A model generated the notes under the pieces. It was not told where the DNA came from and made no database searches. It saw only the letters and a program-made list of their open reading frames with translations. The position numbers and the translations under genes are program-made. Of a stretch of 64,000 nucleotides of DNA, positions 1 to 7,902 are shown in pieces. The stretch lies in assembly GCA_963705525.1 (NCBI GenBank), contig CAVPJW010000004.1:1488001-1552000 (forward strand), in the 5' to 3' direction. The stretch's first letter is position 1. Each line of letters begins with the position of its first letter. Origin of the DNA: CAVPJW01 sp963705525 (lineage in GTDB: Bacteria > Acidobacteriota > Vicinamibacteria > Vicinamibacterales > CAVPJW01).

Positions 1-493
1 TCATCGCCACCACGCCGCCCTTTGCAGCCGCATACGGGTGGCAGCTTCGCATCGTTCGAAACGCGTGCATGGAAGCAATGTTGATGATGCTCCCGCCGCC
101 GGCGTGACGCATCGGCGGAATCGCGTACTTGGCGCCCAGCCAGACGCCTTTCAGATCGACACCGAGACAGCGCTCCCAGTCGGCGTCGGTCGCGGTTTCG
201 GCGGTCTTCATCATGTTGATGCCCGCGTTGCTGACCAGAATGTGGAGCGCGCCAAACTCCTGAACGGCTCGATCGATCATCGCGCGCACGTCGGCCTCGC
301 GGGAGACATCCGCGACGACAAAGGCGGCCTTGCCGCCATTGGCGATGATGTCCTCGTGCGCCCGCGCGCCGCCAGCTGAATCGATGTCAGCGAGGACGAC
401 GGCGGCGGCTTCGGCGGCAAAGAGCTTGGCGATCGCCTCGCCGATACCCGACGCGGCGCCGGTGACAACGGCAACTTTTCCCTGGAGTCTCAC
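1..493 (-). CDS. SDR family NAD(P)-dependent oxidoreductase (3' end outside window)
   Basis: Only the first ~164 residues are present; the gene runs off the left edge. It starts at GTG 493, which shares GTGA with the stop of the upstream gene, implying translational coupling. Visible short-chain dehydrogenase motifs are the Rossmann glycine pattern TGAASGIG near residues 11-18, SNAGI in the place of NNAG, and the catalytic YxxxK in HPYAAAKGG near residue 155. The family reduces or oxidises alcohol/keto groups with NAD(P) in the cytoplasm. As last visible gene of a sugar-acid-like cassette it would act on a hydroxy/keto acid or sugar intermediate; that substrate is inferred only from context. 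Confidence 0.9.
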   Translation of the reverse strand, partial: MRLQGKVAVVTGAASGIGEAIAKLFAAEAAAVVLADIDSAGGARAHEDIIANGGKAAFVVADVSREADVRAMIDRAVQEFGALHILVSNAGINMMKTAETATDADWERCLGVDLKGVWLGAKYAIPPMRHAGGGSIINIASMHAFRTMRSCHPYAAAKGGVVAM

Positions 494-1683
494 GACAACC
501 TCTCCATGGCCTTCCTCACCCACGCAAGGTGCGTTCGGGGAACGAGCCCGTAGTGATAGAAGCGAATGCCTTCGATGCCCTCCTCGGCCAGGAGGTCAAT
601 CTTCTTCAGGAACGCCTCTTCGGTTTCGCTGTCGGGATAGTGAGCGCGCACGTTGGCGATGAGCCTCCCACCGGCGCCCACCGATGCTCGAGCCTGTCGA
701 AGGTCGTCCCTCATCACATTGTCGTCCTGCACGAAGAGATTCAGGATGAGGGCATCGACGTGCCCGCGAATCCTGGTGAGCGGCAGACCCGCCGCGGCGC
801 CAGAGGTGTACGGCGACGGTGACGCCTGGCATCGAACACGGATTTCTGAGGGCACCCGAGACCGGATCTCGGAAACCAGCGAGCTGACGACCTCGGTACG
901 TGTGTCGAGGAGGCGGGTCAGCTGATCGGATCCCAGCCGATCGGCCAGATACGCCCTCACGTCGCTCTCCGATCGGTAGCGAGGCGGTCCGCCAGTTTCG
1001 AAATACGCGCGCAGCTCCTGTTGAACGATGCCGGCCGTGCGATCCGGATCGACGTCAGACTGTCGCATACGTTTCGCACATTCATCGCAGAAGCAGAGCG
1101 ACAGGAGAAACACACGCGCGGCATCGAGGCGGAACATCAACTTGTCGTGGTGCGAGTTGTGCTCGTAGCTCATGTATCCGCACGCCTCCAGCTCGATCGC
1201 GGCGGGGCGCCCGCGGTCCGCAAGATCGGCGCACAACGCGGCGAGGTACGACCGGACTGCGGGGTGACTCGGGCAGAGCGCGTACGTGTAGAGATCGCCG
1301 AACGCGTTCCGCATCGTGCAGGACGGGTTGGCGCGGCCCAGCCGCGAGTTGTGGAGACAGACGGTCCAGGCCGTCAGCTCGAGACCGGCGCGATCGGCGG
1401 CACGCCGCGCTTCGGCGAACGGGTCGAGCCGGGCGGCCAGCTCCGCAACCTTCGGCTTGAGCAATTCGTGCCGGTATCGATCGAGGTCGGCCTTGAAGTA
1501 CGCGACACCATCCTCCAGAAAGTGCACGGCCCGTTTGGGGTTGTGAGGAAGGAGCAGGCGCCCGGCGTGATAGGTCGCCGCCAGACTGACCCCGCCGAGC
1601 CCGAGCGCCGTGATCTCGTCCATGACAGCGTCGAATCCGCCGTCAACGAGGTCGATGGGGTAGATGAAGATGGCAGAGTCCAT
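490..1683 (-). CDS. Uncharacterised TIM-barrel-like protein, 397 aa
   Basis: I do not recognise a characterised family. The protein has no signal peptide or membrane segment. It begins with a beta-strand-like IFIYPIDL and has alternating strand/helix character suggesting a barrel fold, as in glycoside-hydrolase-like proteins. Two features stand out: a CFCDEC motif (residues ~197-202), which could bind metal, and a His-rich stretch HNSHHDK (~175-181). It ends by overlapping the GTG of the SDR gene and follows the DapA-like gene after about 100 bases holding a long inverted repeat. Co-direction with transporter, dehydratase-like and lyase-like genes suggests a catabolic enzyme; the reaction is unknown. 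Confidence 0.75.
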   Translation of the reverse strand: MDSAIFIYPIDLVDGGFDAVMDEITALGLGGVSLAATYHAGRLLLPHNPKRAVHFLEDGVAYFKADLDRYRHELLKPKVAELAARLDPFAEARRAADRAGLELTAWTVCLHNSRLGRANPSCTMRNAFGDLYTYALCPSHPAVRSYLAALCADLADRGRPAAIELEACGYMSYEHNSHHDKLMFRLDAARVFLLSLCFCDECAKRMRQSDVDPDRTAGIVQQELRAYFETGGPPRYRSESDVRAYLADRLGSDQLTRLLDTRTEVVSSLVSEIRSRVPSEIRVRCQASPSPYTSGAAAGLPLTRIRGHVDALILNLFVQDDNVMRDDLRQARASVGAGGRLIANVRAHYPDSETEEAFLKKIDLLAEEGIEGIRFYHYGLVPRTHLAWVRKAMERLS

Positions 1684-1720
1684 GAGTTACCCGTCGGTGC
1701 GAACGTGTCCCAGTATTTCG

Positions 1721-1795
1721 TAGTTCTTGGTTCTTTGTGCTTTGTGCTCAGTTGTGGTTCCGAACTAAGCACTAAGCACAAAGAACTAAGAACTA
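1721..1795. repeat. Long imperfect inverted repeat, AGTTCTTAGT family, copy 1
   Basis: The left arm starts TAGTTCTTGGTTCTTTGTGC and the right arm ends CACAAAGAACTAAGAACTA. The arms of roughly 30 bases are near-complementary and would form a long stem-loop. The right end supplies the TAG stop (1786-1788, minus strand) and the terminal SSS residues of the DapA-like protein. Related copies lie at 13837-13905 and 19680-19767. It could be a terminator or a mobile palindrome. Confidence 0.85.
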
Positions 1796-2691
1796 CTGCC
1801 TTCTGGTATCAACCTCATGAGCTCGTCAAGCTCCGCTCGTGCCCCGTCGTCAAATGTCGCCGACGGCTGCCGTACGTATGCGCTCCTGATCACTCCTCGG
1901 CGTTTCAAGATCTGCTTGTATCCGTGGAATGAGAATTCGACCGACTGCGACACGAACCGGATGAGCGGCAGCACGCGACGATGAAGCGCAGTCGCGGCGT
2001 CTATCTCTCCGCTGCGATACTTCCGGAGAATATCGATGTGCACCTCGGGGAACGCGCTCCCTGGCAGCGTGCCGACCGCTCCGCGGTTGAGCTCGTCGAT
2101 GAAATTCGATCCGCCGAGGCCTCCGAACACCACGAGCCGTCCTCCGGCTCGCGCGAGGATATCGCTCGTCTTCGGACCGGTCGGCGGCGCCTCGACCTTG
2201 ATGCAGCGGACATTCGACAGTTGTTCAGCCAGGCCAGTCATGAAATCCGTCGGCAGGTGAACGCCCGAGACGAGCGGTGCATCCTGAATCATGATCGGGA
2301 TGCTGACCGCCGCATTGATGGCCCGGAAGTAGGCCGCCACGCCTGCAAGCGACGGCTTCATCGCATAGGGCGGCATGATCATGAGACCCGCCGCGCCGCG
2401 TTCCTGCGCGTGCACCGAATGATCCACCGCCAGCTCCGTGCAGGCGTGTCCGCTCCCGACCCAGACGGGCACCGATCCCTTCACCTCAGAGAGGACGATG
2501 TCGACGATTCGTCTCCGTTCCTCGTCGGCCAGCTTGTACACCTCCGAGGCGACGCCGCCAACGGTCAGCCCGGTGGCACCGGATCCAAGGAGAAAGCAGG
2601 TCAGACTCGTGAGACTGGCGTCATCGACGCGGCCCTTGTCGTCGAAGGGCGTAGCGAGAACCGGGAAAATGCCCGAGAGCTGGCTGGTCAC
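1786..2691 (-). CDS. DapA/NanA-type (DHDPS family) lyase or dehydratase, 301 aa
   Basis: This is a class I aldolase-type barrel of the dihydrodipicolinate synthase/N-acetylneuraminate lyase family, of normal length. The Schiff-base lysine is K165 in CIKVEAPP. The usual catalytic tyrosine (YNxP, E. coli DapA Tyr133) is replaced: the segment reads IMIQDAP with Gln136, so true DapA activity is unlikely. Family members of this type commonly cleave or dehydrate 2-keto-3-deoxy sugar acids. The GTG start (2691) directly follows the TAA of the enolase-superfamily gene. The last residues and TAG stop come from the adjacent inverted repeat. The sugar-acid role is inferred from the operon; the substrate is unknown. 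Confidence 0.9.
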   Translation of the reverse strand: MTSQLSGIFPVLATPFDDKGRVDDASLTSLTCFLLGSGATGLTVGGVASEVYKLADEERRRIVDIVLSEVKGSVPVWVGSGHACTELAVDHSVHAQERGAAGLMIMPPYAMKPSLAGVAAYFRAINAAVSIPIMIQDAPLVSGVHLPTDFMTGLAEQLSNVRCIKVEAPPTGPKTSDILARAGGRLVVFGGLGGSNFIDELNRGAVGTLPGSAFPEVHIDILRKYRSGEIDAATALHRRVLPLIRFVSQSVEFSFHGYKQILKRRGVIRSAYVRQPSATFDDGARAELDELMRLIPEGSSS

Positions 2692-3879
2692 TTAGCGCGC
2701 TCCCCCTGCTGAGGGCTGTGCCCTGGCCGTCGCAACGGTCCGATCCTGGAGAGCGGGAAGCGAGTCGGAATCGGTCTGCAAGGGCGACGTGAGCTTCGAG
2801 AGCTTGTCGGCATCGACCGTCACGCCGAGGCCGGGTCCATCCGGCACCACCAGAAAGCCGCGCTCGTACTGCACCGGCTGATGGACGACATCTTCGGCGT
2901 ACAACCTCGGGCCGGTCGGATCGGACGGGAAGTCCAATTTGCCGGCGGACGCCGCGAGATGGGCCTGAGCGGCGGTGCCGAGCGAGAGCTCCTGCGTCGT
3001 CCCGATCAGGCACGACACGCCGGATGCCTCGGCGAGCGCCAGCAGCTTTCGCGCGGGCGTGATGCCTCCGATGAAGGTCGCGCAGACATTGAAGATGTCG
3101 AGGCCTCCCGCTTTCAGGAGCAGTTTCGCCTGAAAGAAGCTGCAGACGTGTTCGCTGATAGGGTGATCGACGCGCGCGCGCACCTCGCGAAAGCCATCGA
3201 GATCGTCCCGCGGGCAGGGGCTCTCGATCAGTTGAAAGCCGTACGGTGCAAGCCGTTTGGTGACGTCGACCGCGCGGCGCCACGGGACGAGGTTGCTGAA
3301 ATCGAGCGACTTGACCTGAACGGCCTGTCCGAAGCGCCCACGCAGCGAGCGCATGAACAGCTCGTCGGCGTCCGGATTCTGCCCGGCGTAGAGCCGGATG
3401 AGGTCGAACCCTTCGCTCAGGTATTCAGCCACTCGCTCGAGATTGGCGGAAACTTCATCGATCGATCGATGCCTGAATATCGGGTAGCAGACCCGCACCC
3501 GATCGCGCAGCCTTCCTCCGAGGAGCGTCCCGACCGAGACGCCGAGCGACCTGGCCACCAGATCGTGGAGCGCGATGTCGATGCCGCACCTGATCACAGC
3601 GCTCATGTCGTACATGAACATCTCTTCGGGAAAGAGCTCTGTCAAGCGCGCGGAGATGTCGTGAATCTGCCTGGGATCCCGGCCGATCAGGATCCGGGCG
3701 AGCGTGCGTTCTAGATCGACCAAGTCGGGCACATACACAGGAATGTGGCCGAAGTCCGACATCTCCCCCCACCCGCTCGCCCCATCGTCTCCATCAATCC
3801 GGACGATGACATGGCGGGAGAGGAAACCTGTACGGCGATGAACCGCAACGGGAAAAAGCTTGACGGCTGTGATCTTCAT
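2692..3879 (-). CDS. Enolase superfamily (mandelate racemase/muconate lactonizing-like) protein, 395 aa
   Basis: The sequence has the N-terminal capping domain and C-terminal barrel of the enolase superfamily. The three metal ligands can be placed at Asp193 (SLDFSN), Glu219 (LIESP) and Glu243 (PISEHV), and GGITPARK and QELSLG match the later strands. The second-strand KxK acid/base motif is absent: the segment reads FDLIRLYAG (Arg162, Tyr164). The MR-type His dyad is not evident, so the chemistry may differ from known acid-sugar dehydratases. The chosen start MKITAVKLF (ATG 3879) overlaps the MFS stop as ATGA. It is probably a sugar-acid dehydratase or epimerase acting before the DapA-like enzyme. 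Confidence 0.88.
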   Translation of the reverse strand: MKITAVKLFPVAVHRRTGFLSRHVIVRIDGDDGASGWGEMSDFGHIPVYVPDLVDLERTLARILIGRDPRQIHDISARLTELFPEEMFMYDMSAVIRCGIDIALHDLVARSLGVSVGTLLGGRLRDRVRVCYPIFRHRSIDEVSANLERVAEYLSEGFDLIRLYAGQNPDADELFMRSLRGRFGQAVQVKSLDFSNLVPWRRAVDVTKRLAPYGFQLIESPCPRDDLDGFREVRARVDHPISEHVCSFFQAKLLLKAGGLDIFNVCATFIGGITPARKLLALAEASGVSCLIGTTQELSLGTAAQAHLAASAGKLDFPSDPTGPRLYAEDVVHQPVQYERGFLVVPDGPGLGVTVDADKLSKLTSPLQTDSDSLPALQDRTVATARAQPSAGGAR

Positions 3880-5168
3880 GGGAGGCTTTTTCGCAATGAT
3901 GAGTGCGACTCGCGAACGGTTGCATAGACGACAATCGCCGAGAGCGGGTGCATGAGCCCGGCCCATGTGAAGACCGGCGCGTAGCCCATGTGCTGAACGA
4001 TCAGGCCGATCGCGAACGTCGCGAGGATACCACCGACGCCGGCGCCGCTGCCGGTGATGCCCGTCACCGATGCCACCGTGCGGCCGCTGAAGAGGTCCGC
4101 CGGCAGCGTGAGCATGCTGCTTGCCCACGACTGATGCGCGAAGGTGGCGATGCTGATGAGCAGGAGCATGACGCTGTGATCGGTCACGCGCGCGGCGAAT
4201 GGCGCGACGAGCATCAGCGACGCGCTGACGAGCATGACGACCTTGCGCGCGCGCAGCACGGGCCAGCCGCGCCTGATGAGCAGGCTCGAGGCCGCGCCGC
4301 CGGTAATGCAGCCCAGGTCCGCGGTGAGGAACGGCACCCAGGCAGTCAGGCCGATCGTCATCAGCGTGAATCCTCGCTCATCGGCCAGGTACTTGGGCAG
4401 CCAGAACACGTAGAACCACCACACCGGATCGCTGATGAATCGGGCGAGCGTCAGACCCAAGACCTCGCGCCGCGCGAGGAGGGGACCTGCTGGCGTGGTG
4501 GCGGCCCGATCGGCCTGATGATCGAGAGAAGCCTCGAACGCCGCGGCCTCGGCGTGCGACGCTCGTGGATGTTCGGACGGCCGATGGTAGACGAGCCACC
4601 AAAGCGCCACCCACACGAACCCCAGTGAGCCCGTGGCGAGGAACGCGCTCTGCCATCCAAAGCGCGTCGCGAGCCACGCAATGAGCGGCGGCGCGATGAT
4701 GGCCCCCGTCGAGCTGCCCATGTTCCAGATGCCCGTCGCCATGGCGCGATCCTTCGGCGGAAACCATTCCGCCGTGGCCTTGGCCGATCCCGGCCAGTTG
4801 CCCGCCTCGCCCATCCCCAGAAGAAAACGACAGACCCCGAACCCGAATCCGCTGTGCGCCAGGCTGTGCGCCATGCCCGCCAGCGACCACCAGATCATCG
4901 TGACCACGAACCCCAGGCGCGTGCCGAGCCGGTCGATCAGATAGCCTGAGCCCGTCTGCATCGCGGCATACGCGACCTGGAACGCCATCACGATGTGCGA
5001 ATAGTCGGTGCTCGACCAGCCGAACCGCGTGGAAAGCTCGGGCGCGAGCACGGAGAGCGCCTGGCGATCCACATAGTTGATAACCGTGGAAAAGAAGAGG
5101 AGGGCCAGAATCGTGCGGCGAAGCCGCGCTAGCGACCGGTCACGGGGCATCGTGTGAGCCGGCAGCAT
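3876..5168 (-). CDS. MFS transporter, anion/sugar-acid type, 430 aa
   Basis: A twelve-helix major facilitator with an N-terminal segment resembling the anion:cation symporter (galactonate/glucarate) branch: INYVDRQALSVLAP in helix 1 and MGEAGNWPGSAKATAEWF in the helix 4/5 region. It is first in the cassette and its TGA overlaps the ATG of the enolase-superfamily gene, so it probably imports that pathway's organic acid. The start is uncertain: ATG 5168 is chosen, ATG 5150 and TTG 5177 are alternatives, and none has a clear ribosome binding site. Confidence 0.88.
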   Translation of the reverse strand: MLPAHTMPRDRSLARLRRTILALLFFSTVINYVDRQALSVLAPELSTRFGWSSTDYSHIVMAFQVAYAAMQTGSGYLIDRLGTRLGFVVTMIWWSLAGMAHSLAHSGFGFGVCRFLLGMGEAGNWPGSAKATAEWFPPKDRAMATGIWNMGSSTGAIIAPPLIAWLATRFGWQSAFLATGSLGFVWVALWWLVYHRPSEHPRASHAEAAAFEASLDHQADRAATTPAGPLLARREVLGLTLARFISDPVWWFYVFWLPKYLADERGFTLMTIGLTAWVPFLTADLGCITGGAASSLLIRRGWPVLRARKVVMLVSASLMLVAPFAARVTDHSVMLLLISIATFAHQSWASSMLTLPADLFSGRTVASVTGITGSGAGVGGILATFAIGLIVQHMGYAPVFTWAGLMHPLSAIVVYATVRESHSSLRKSLP

Positions 5169-5179
5169 AGAACACAAAC

Positions 5180-5277
5180 AGGCTACGGGCTACAGGCTTC
5201 GGGCTACAGGCTTCGGGATGGAGGCACCGGGCTTAAGGCTCAGGGCTTAAGGCTCAAGGCTTCAGACTTCAGGCTAC
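5180..5277. repeat. Degenerate tandem repeat of GGCTACAGGCTTCGG words
   Basis: About 98 bases between two genes consist of imperfect tandem words: GGCTACGGGCTACAGG, GGCTTCGGGCTACAGG, then GGCTTAAGGCTCAGGG twice, ending CTTCAGGCTAC. It lies between the 3' end of the KdpE-like gene and the 5' end of the MFS gene, so it forms the upstream region of the MFS operon. Its short-word style resembles the other intergenic repeats in the window. Confidence 0.8.
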
Positions 5278-5284
5278 GAACAAT

Positions 5285-6004
5285 TCAGGCGTCGGGGTTG
5301 TGCGTCACGAACCGATAGCCGACCCACGGTTCGCTGAGGAGGTATCTGGGATGCGCGGGATCGCGCTCGAGCTTGCGTCGCAGCTGCGCCACCAGGACCC
5401 ACAAATGCTCGGGCTGATTGACGGCGTTCGGTCCCCAGATCGCTTTGAGGATGGCGCGATGCGTCAGGACGCGATCGGGATTGCGGGCAAGGAGGGCGAG
5501 CAAGTCGAACTCTTTGGGCGTCAACCGGATCTCTGTCTCCGCCCGCAGCACTCGATGACGGTCGTAGTCGATCACGAGGTCGCCGAGCTCCACACGCCCG
5601 GATGGGACCGTTCCCGCCGCGAACACGCGCCGGAGGGCGACGCGAATGCGCGCCAGAAGTTCCTCGGGCCCAAACGGCTTCGTAATATAGTCGTCGGCGC
5701 CCAGATCGAGCGCCGCGATCTTGTCGGCCTCCGCGGCGCGCGCGGACAGAATCAGAATCGGCACCGCCGATTCGGCTGGTACGCGACGGCATACCTCAAC
5801 GCCATCGATGTCGGGGAGTCCCAGGTCGAGGACGATCAGATCGGGAGGTTGCGCGCGAAGCGTCTTCAACGCGTCCTCTCCGGTGGCGACCACGCCCACT
5901 TCGTAGCCTCTCGATCGCAGCAGTGGACCGAGCGCCCGCTGAATGGCGGTCTCGTCATCCACGAGCAGGATGCGGGCAGCCCTCACGACGTCTTCTCGAC
6001 TCAC
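5285..6004 (-). CDS. kdpE: OmpR-family response regulator, KdpE-like, 239 aa
   Basis: The N-terminal receiver domain has acidic pocket DD (16-17), phosphoacceptor Asp60 in LIVLDLGLPD, and a KPF lysine near residue 110. The C-terminal winged helix has LTPKEFDLLALLARN, AILKAIWGP and an EPWVGYRF ending that closely match KdpE. KdpE controls the high-affinity potassium ATPase kdpFABC with sensor KdpD, but neither kdpD nor kdpABC is in the window, so the partner is unknown here. The GTG start at 6004 follows GAGGAG at a spacing of five bases. Confidence 0.88.
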   Translation of the reverse strand: MSREDVVRAARILLVDDETAIQRALGPLLRSRGYEVGVVATGEDALKTLRAQPPDLIVLDLGLPDIDGVEVCRRVPAESAVPILILSARAAEADKIAALDLGADDYITKPFGPEELLARIRVALRRVFAAGTVPSGRVELGDLVIDYDRHRVLRAETEIRLTPKEFDLLALLARNPDRVLTHRAILKAIWGPNAVNQPEHLWVLVAQLRRKLERDPAHPRYLLSEPWVGYRFVTHNPDA

Positions 6005-6051
6005 GCGATCTCCTCGTCAGCCACCGATCGTCGGTCGACCACTTTCGGCGG

Positions 6052-6080
6052 ATTATAGTGTCGCATGCGCGTCAGCCCAA
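6052..6080 (-). promoter_or_regulatory. Likely sigma-70 promoter of the KdpE-like gene
   Basis: On the minus strand a perfect -10 TATAAT (6052-6057) is preceded by TTGGGC (6075-6080) with a 17-base spacer. The predicted start near 6045 gives a ~40-base leader to GTG 6004 with a GAGGAG site. The -35 is weak (3 of 6). Confidence 0.55.
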
Positions 6081-6167
6081 GAGCCTGGACGCACAACCTT
6101 GGAGGCACGGACGCTCGAACGGTAAGATGGTGACGCTGGCCTGTCGCTCAACCATCGTGGAGGTCGC

Positions 6168-6614
6168 GTGATCCTGAAGTGCCCACACTCGTTCTTTCAT
6201 TCGCTCCGCCGCGTGTCGATTCTTGGCTGCCTGTTGATCGTGGCGGGCTGCGGTTCGGATTCTCCAACGTCGCCCTCATCGAGCGCGCCCTACTCGCAAA
6301 CCGACTTAATCGTCGGCACGGGCACCCAGGCCAGCAACGGCAACCGCACGACGGTCGCATACACGGGATGGCTGTACGATGCCGGCCGGCCCGACGGCAA
6401 GGGCGCTCAGTTCGATTCGTCGTCGAGCTTTACCTTCGTCCTGGGCGCCGGTCAGGTGATCAGGGGTTGGGATCAAGGAGTGCCAGGCATGCGCGTCGGA
6501 GGCCAGCGTCGCCTGGTGATTCCACCTGAATTGGCTTACGGCAGCAGCGGGTCCGGACCTATTCCCCCCAACGCAACACTCGTCTTCGACATCAGTCTGC
6601 TGAACGTCCAGTGA
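6168..6614 (+). CDS. FKBP-type peptidyl-prolyl cis-trans isomerase, lipoprotein, 148 aa
   Basis: The N-terminus is a lipoprotein signal with lipobox IVAGC, and a Ser/Pro-rich linker follows. The FKBP fold then shows VAYTGWLYD, GAQFDSS, VIRGWDQGVPGMRVGGQR and PPELAYGSSG, ending in LVFDISLLNV. It would catalyse proline isomerisation during folding in the periplasm or at a membrane surface. The start is GTG 6168. Its stop overlaps the GTG of the NamZ-like gene (GTGA, 6611-6614), so the two are translationally coupled. Confidence 0.93.
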   Translation: MILKCPHSFFHSLRRVSILGCLLIVAGCGSDSPTSPSSSAPYSQTDLIVGTGTQASNGNRTTVAYTGWLYDAGRPDGKGAQFDSSSSFTFVLGAGQVIRGWDQGVPGMRVGGQRRLVIPPELAYGSSGSGPIPPNATLVFDISLLNVQ

Positions 6615-7771
6615 TCCTCGGGATTGAACGACTCTTGAGCGGGGGCCGGCTGCGCGGCCAGCGGATTGGACTCGTGGCCAATCCCGCGTCTGTCGATTCG
6701 TCGCTTCGGCACGTGGCCGATCGTCTGAGCGGCGCACCCGAGTTGACGCTCGCCGCCCTTTTCGGACCGCAGCACGGATTTCATGCCGACCTGCAGGACA
6801 ACATGATCGAGTCGGGCCACGCGCGCGACGAGTGCCGGCGCGTGCCGGTCTACTCCTTGTACAGCGAGACGCGCGAGCCCACGGACGACATGCTCGCGGG
6901 CCTCGACGTGCTGGTCATCGATCTGCAGGACGTCGGCTCGCGCATCTACACCTTCATCTACACGATGGCCAACTGCATGCGCGCGGCGCGGCGCCGTCAC
7001 CTGCCTGTCATCGTGTGCGATCGGCCGAACCCGATCGGCGGCGAGTCGGTCGAGGGCCCGATGCTCGCCGAGGGATTCGAGTCGTTCGTGGGGCTGTTCC
7101 CTATTCCCATGCGCCACGGCATGACCGTCGGCGAGCTCGCGCGCCTCTTCAACGATGCCTTCGGGATCGGCTGCGACCTGACGATTTCGGCGATGGAGGG
7201 TTGGAACCGGTCAACGTACTTCGACGCCACCGGACTGCCGTGGGTGATGCCTTCACCCAACATGCCCACGCTCGACAGCGCGTTCGTCTATCCAGGCACG
7301 GTGCTCGTCGAGGGCACGAATCTCTCTGAAGGACGAGGCACCACACGACCCTTCGAGTTGTGCGGTGCGCCGTGGATTGTCGCCGGCGATCTCGCGGCTC
7401 GCTTGAACGCGCGCGAGCTTCCCGGCGTCCGGTTCAGGCCGGTGGATTTTCAGCCGACGTTTCAGAAGCACGCGGGGCAGACGTGTGGCGGCTGCCAGAT
7501 CCATGTGCTCGATCGACGAGCGTTCCGACCAGTGGCAACGGGGGTTGCGCTGATGATGGAGATACGACGAAGCAACCCCGATCTCTTCGGCTGGCGCCAG
7601 CCTCCATATGAATACGAGCACACCAAGCTGCCCATCGACATCCTCGCCGGTTCTGGAGAACTCCGCGCGCAGATCGAGCGCGATGAACCGCTGCCGCTGA
7701 TTGCGGCCGGCTGGGAGCAGCACCTGGTGCCCTTCGGCGAGCTTCGACGAAAGTATCTGCTTTATTTCTAA
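6611..7771 (+). CDS. DUF1343 protein, NamZ-like exo-beta-N-acetylmuramidase family, 386 aa
   Basis: The full-length DUF1343 signature is visible: GLVANPAS, the FGPQHGFHADLQDNM loop, VYSLYSETREPTDDML, VIDLQDVGSRIYTF, CDRPNPIGG, PSPNMPT and GTNLSEGRGTTRPFE. Characterised members (glycoside hydrolase family 171, NamZ) release N-acetylmuramic acid from peptidoglycan fragments. The usual GPEHG reads GPQHG here, which may affect activity. No signal peptide is visible, so it may act on imported muropeptides. It is coupled to the upstream FKBP lipoprotein gene by a 4-base overlap. Confidence 0.9.
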   Translation: MILGIERLLSGGRLRGQRIGLVANPASVDSSLRHVADRLSGAPELTLAALFGPQHGFHADLQDNMIESGHARDECRRVPVYSLYSETREPTDDMLAGLDVLVIDLQDVGSRIYTFIYTMANCMRAARRRHLPVIVCDRPNPIGGESVEGPMLAEGFESFVGLFPIPMRHGMTVGELARLFNDAFGIGCDLTISAMEGWNRSTYFDATGLPWVMPSPNMPTLDSAFVYPGTVLVEGTNLSEGRGTTRPFELCGAPWIVAGDLAARLNARELPGVRFRPVDFQPTFQKHAGQTCGGCQIHVLDRRAFRPVATGVALMMEIRRSNPDLFGWRQPPYEYEHTKLPIDILAGSGELRAQIERDEPLPLIAAGWEQHLVPFGELRRKYLLYF

Positions 7772-7800
7772 AGGTCCTGCGGGTGCTTCAGGTCCTCAAG
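7772..7800. repeat. Short tandem words of GGTCCT/GGTGCTTCA type
   Basis: Directly after the DUF1343 stop, the words AGGTCCTGCGGGTGCTTC, AGGTCCTCA and AGGTCCTGA follow each other. This is the same kind of degenerate short-word repeat found after several other genes. Confidence 0.5.
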
Positions 7801-7826
7801 GTCCTGATCATTGTCACGCCCTGCCC

Positions 7827-7881
7827 TTCACCTGCCTGGCGCAATGTCTTATAGTGCAGGTTTGGCGGCGTCAGCGCCGCG
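7827..7881 (+). promoter_or_regulatory. Candidate promoter and leader hairpin of the amidohydrolase gene
   Basis: TTCACC (7827-7832), a 17-base spacer and TATAGT (7850-7855) fit a sigma-70 promoter. The predicted leader carries a perfect 6-bp hairpin GCGGCG-TCAG-CGCCGC (7865-7880), and an AGAGG site precedes the ATG at 7903. Confidence 0.45.
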
Positions 7882-7902
7882 AACGGTCTGGAGAGGTCAC
7901 CG

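Noticed and set aside
5180..5277. Tandem words considered as a CRISPR array
   Set aside because: Units are short, adjacent and degenerate, with no unique spacers and no cas genes.
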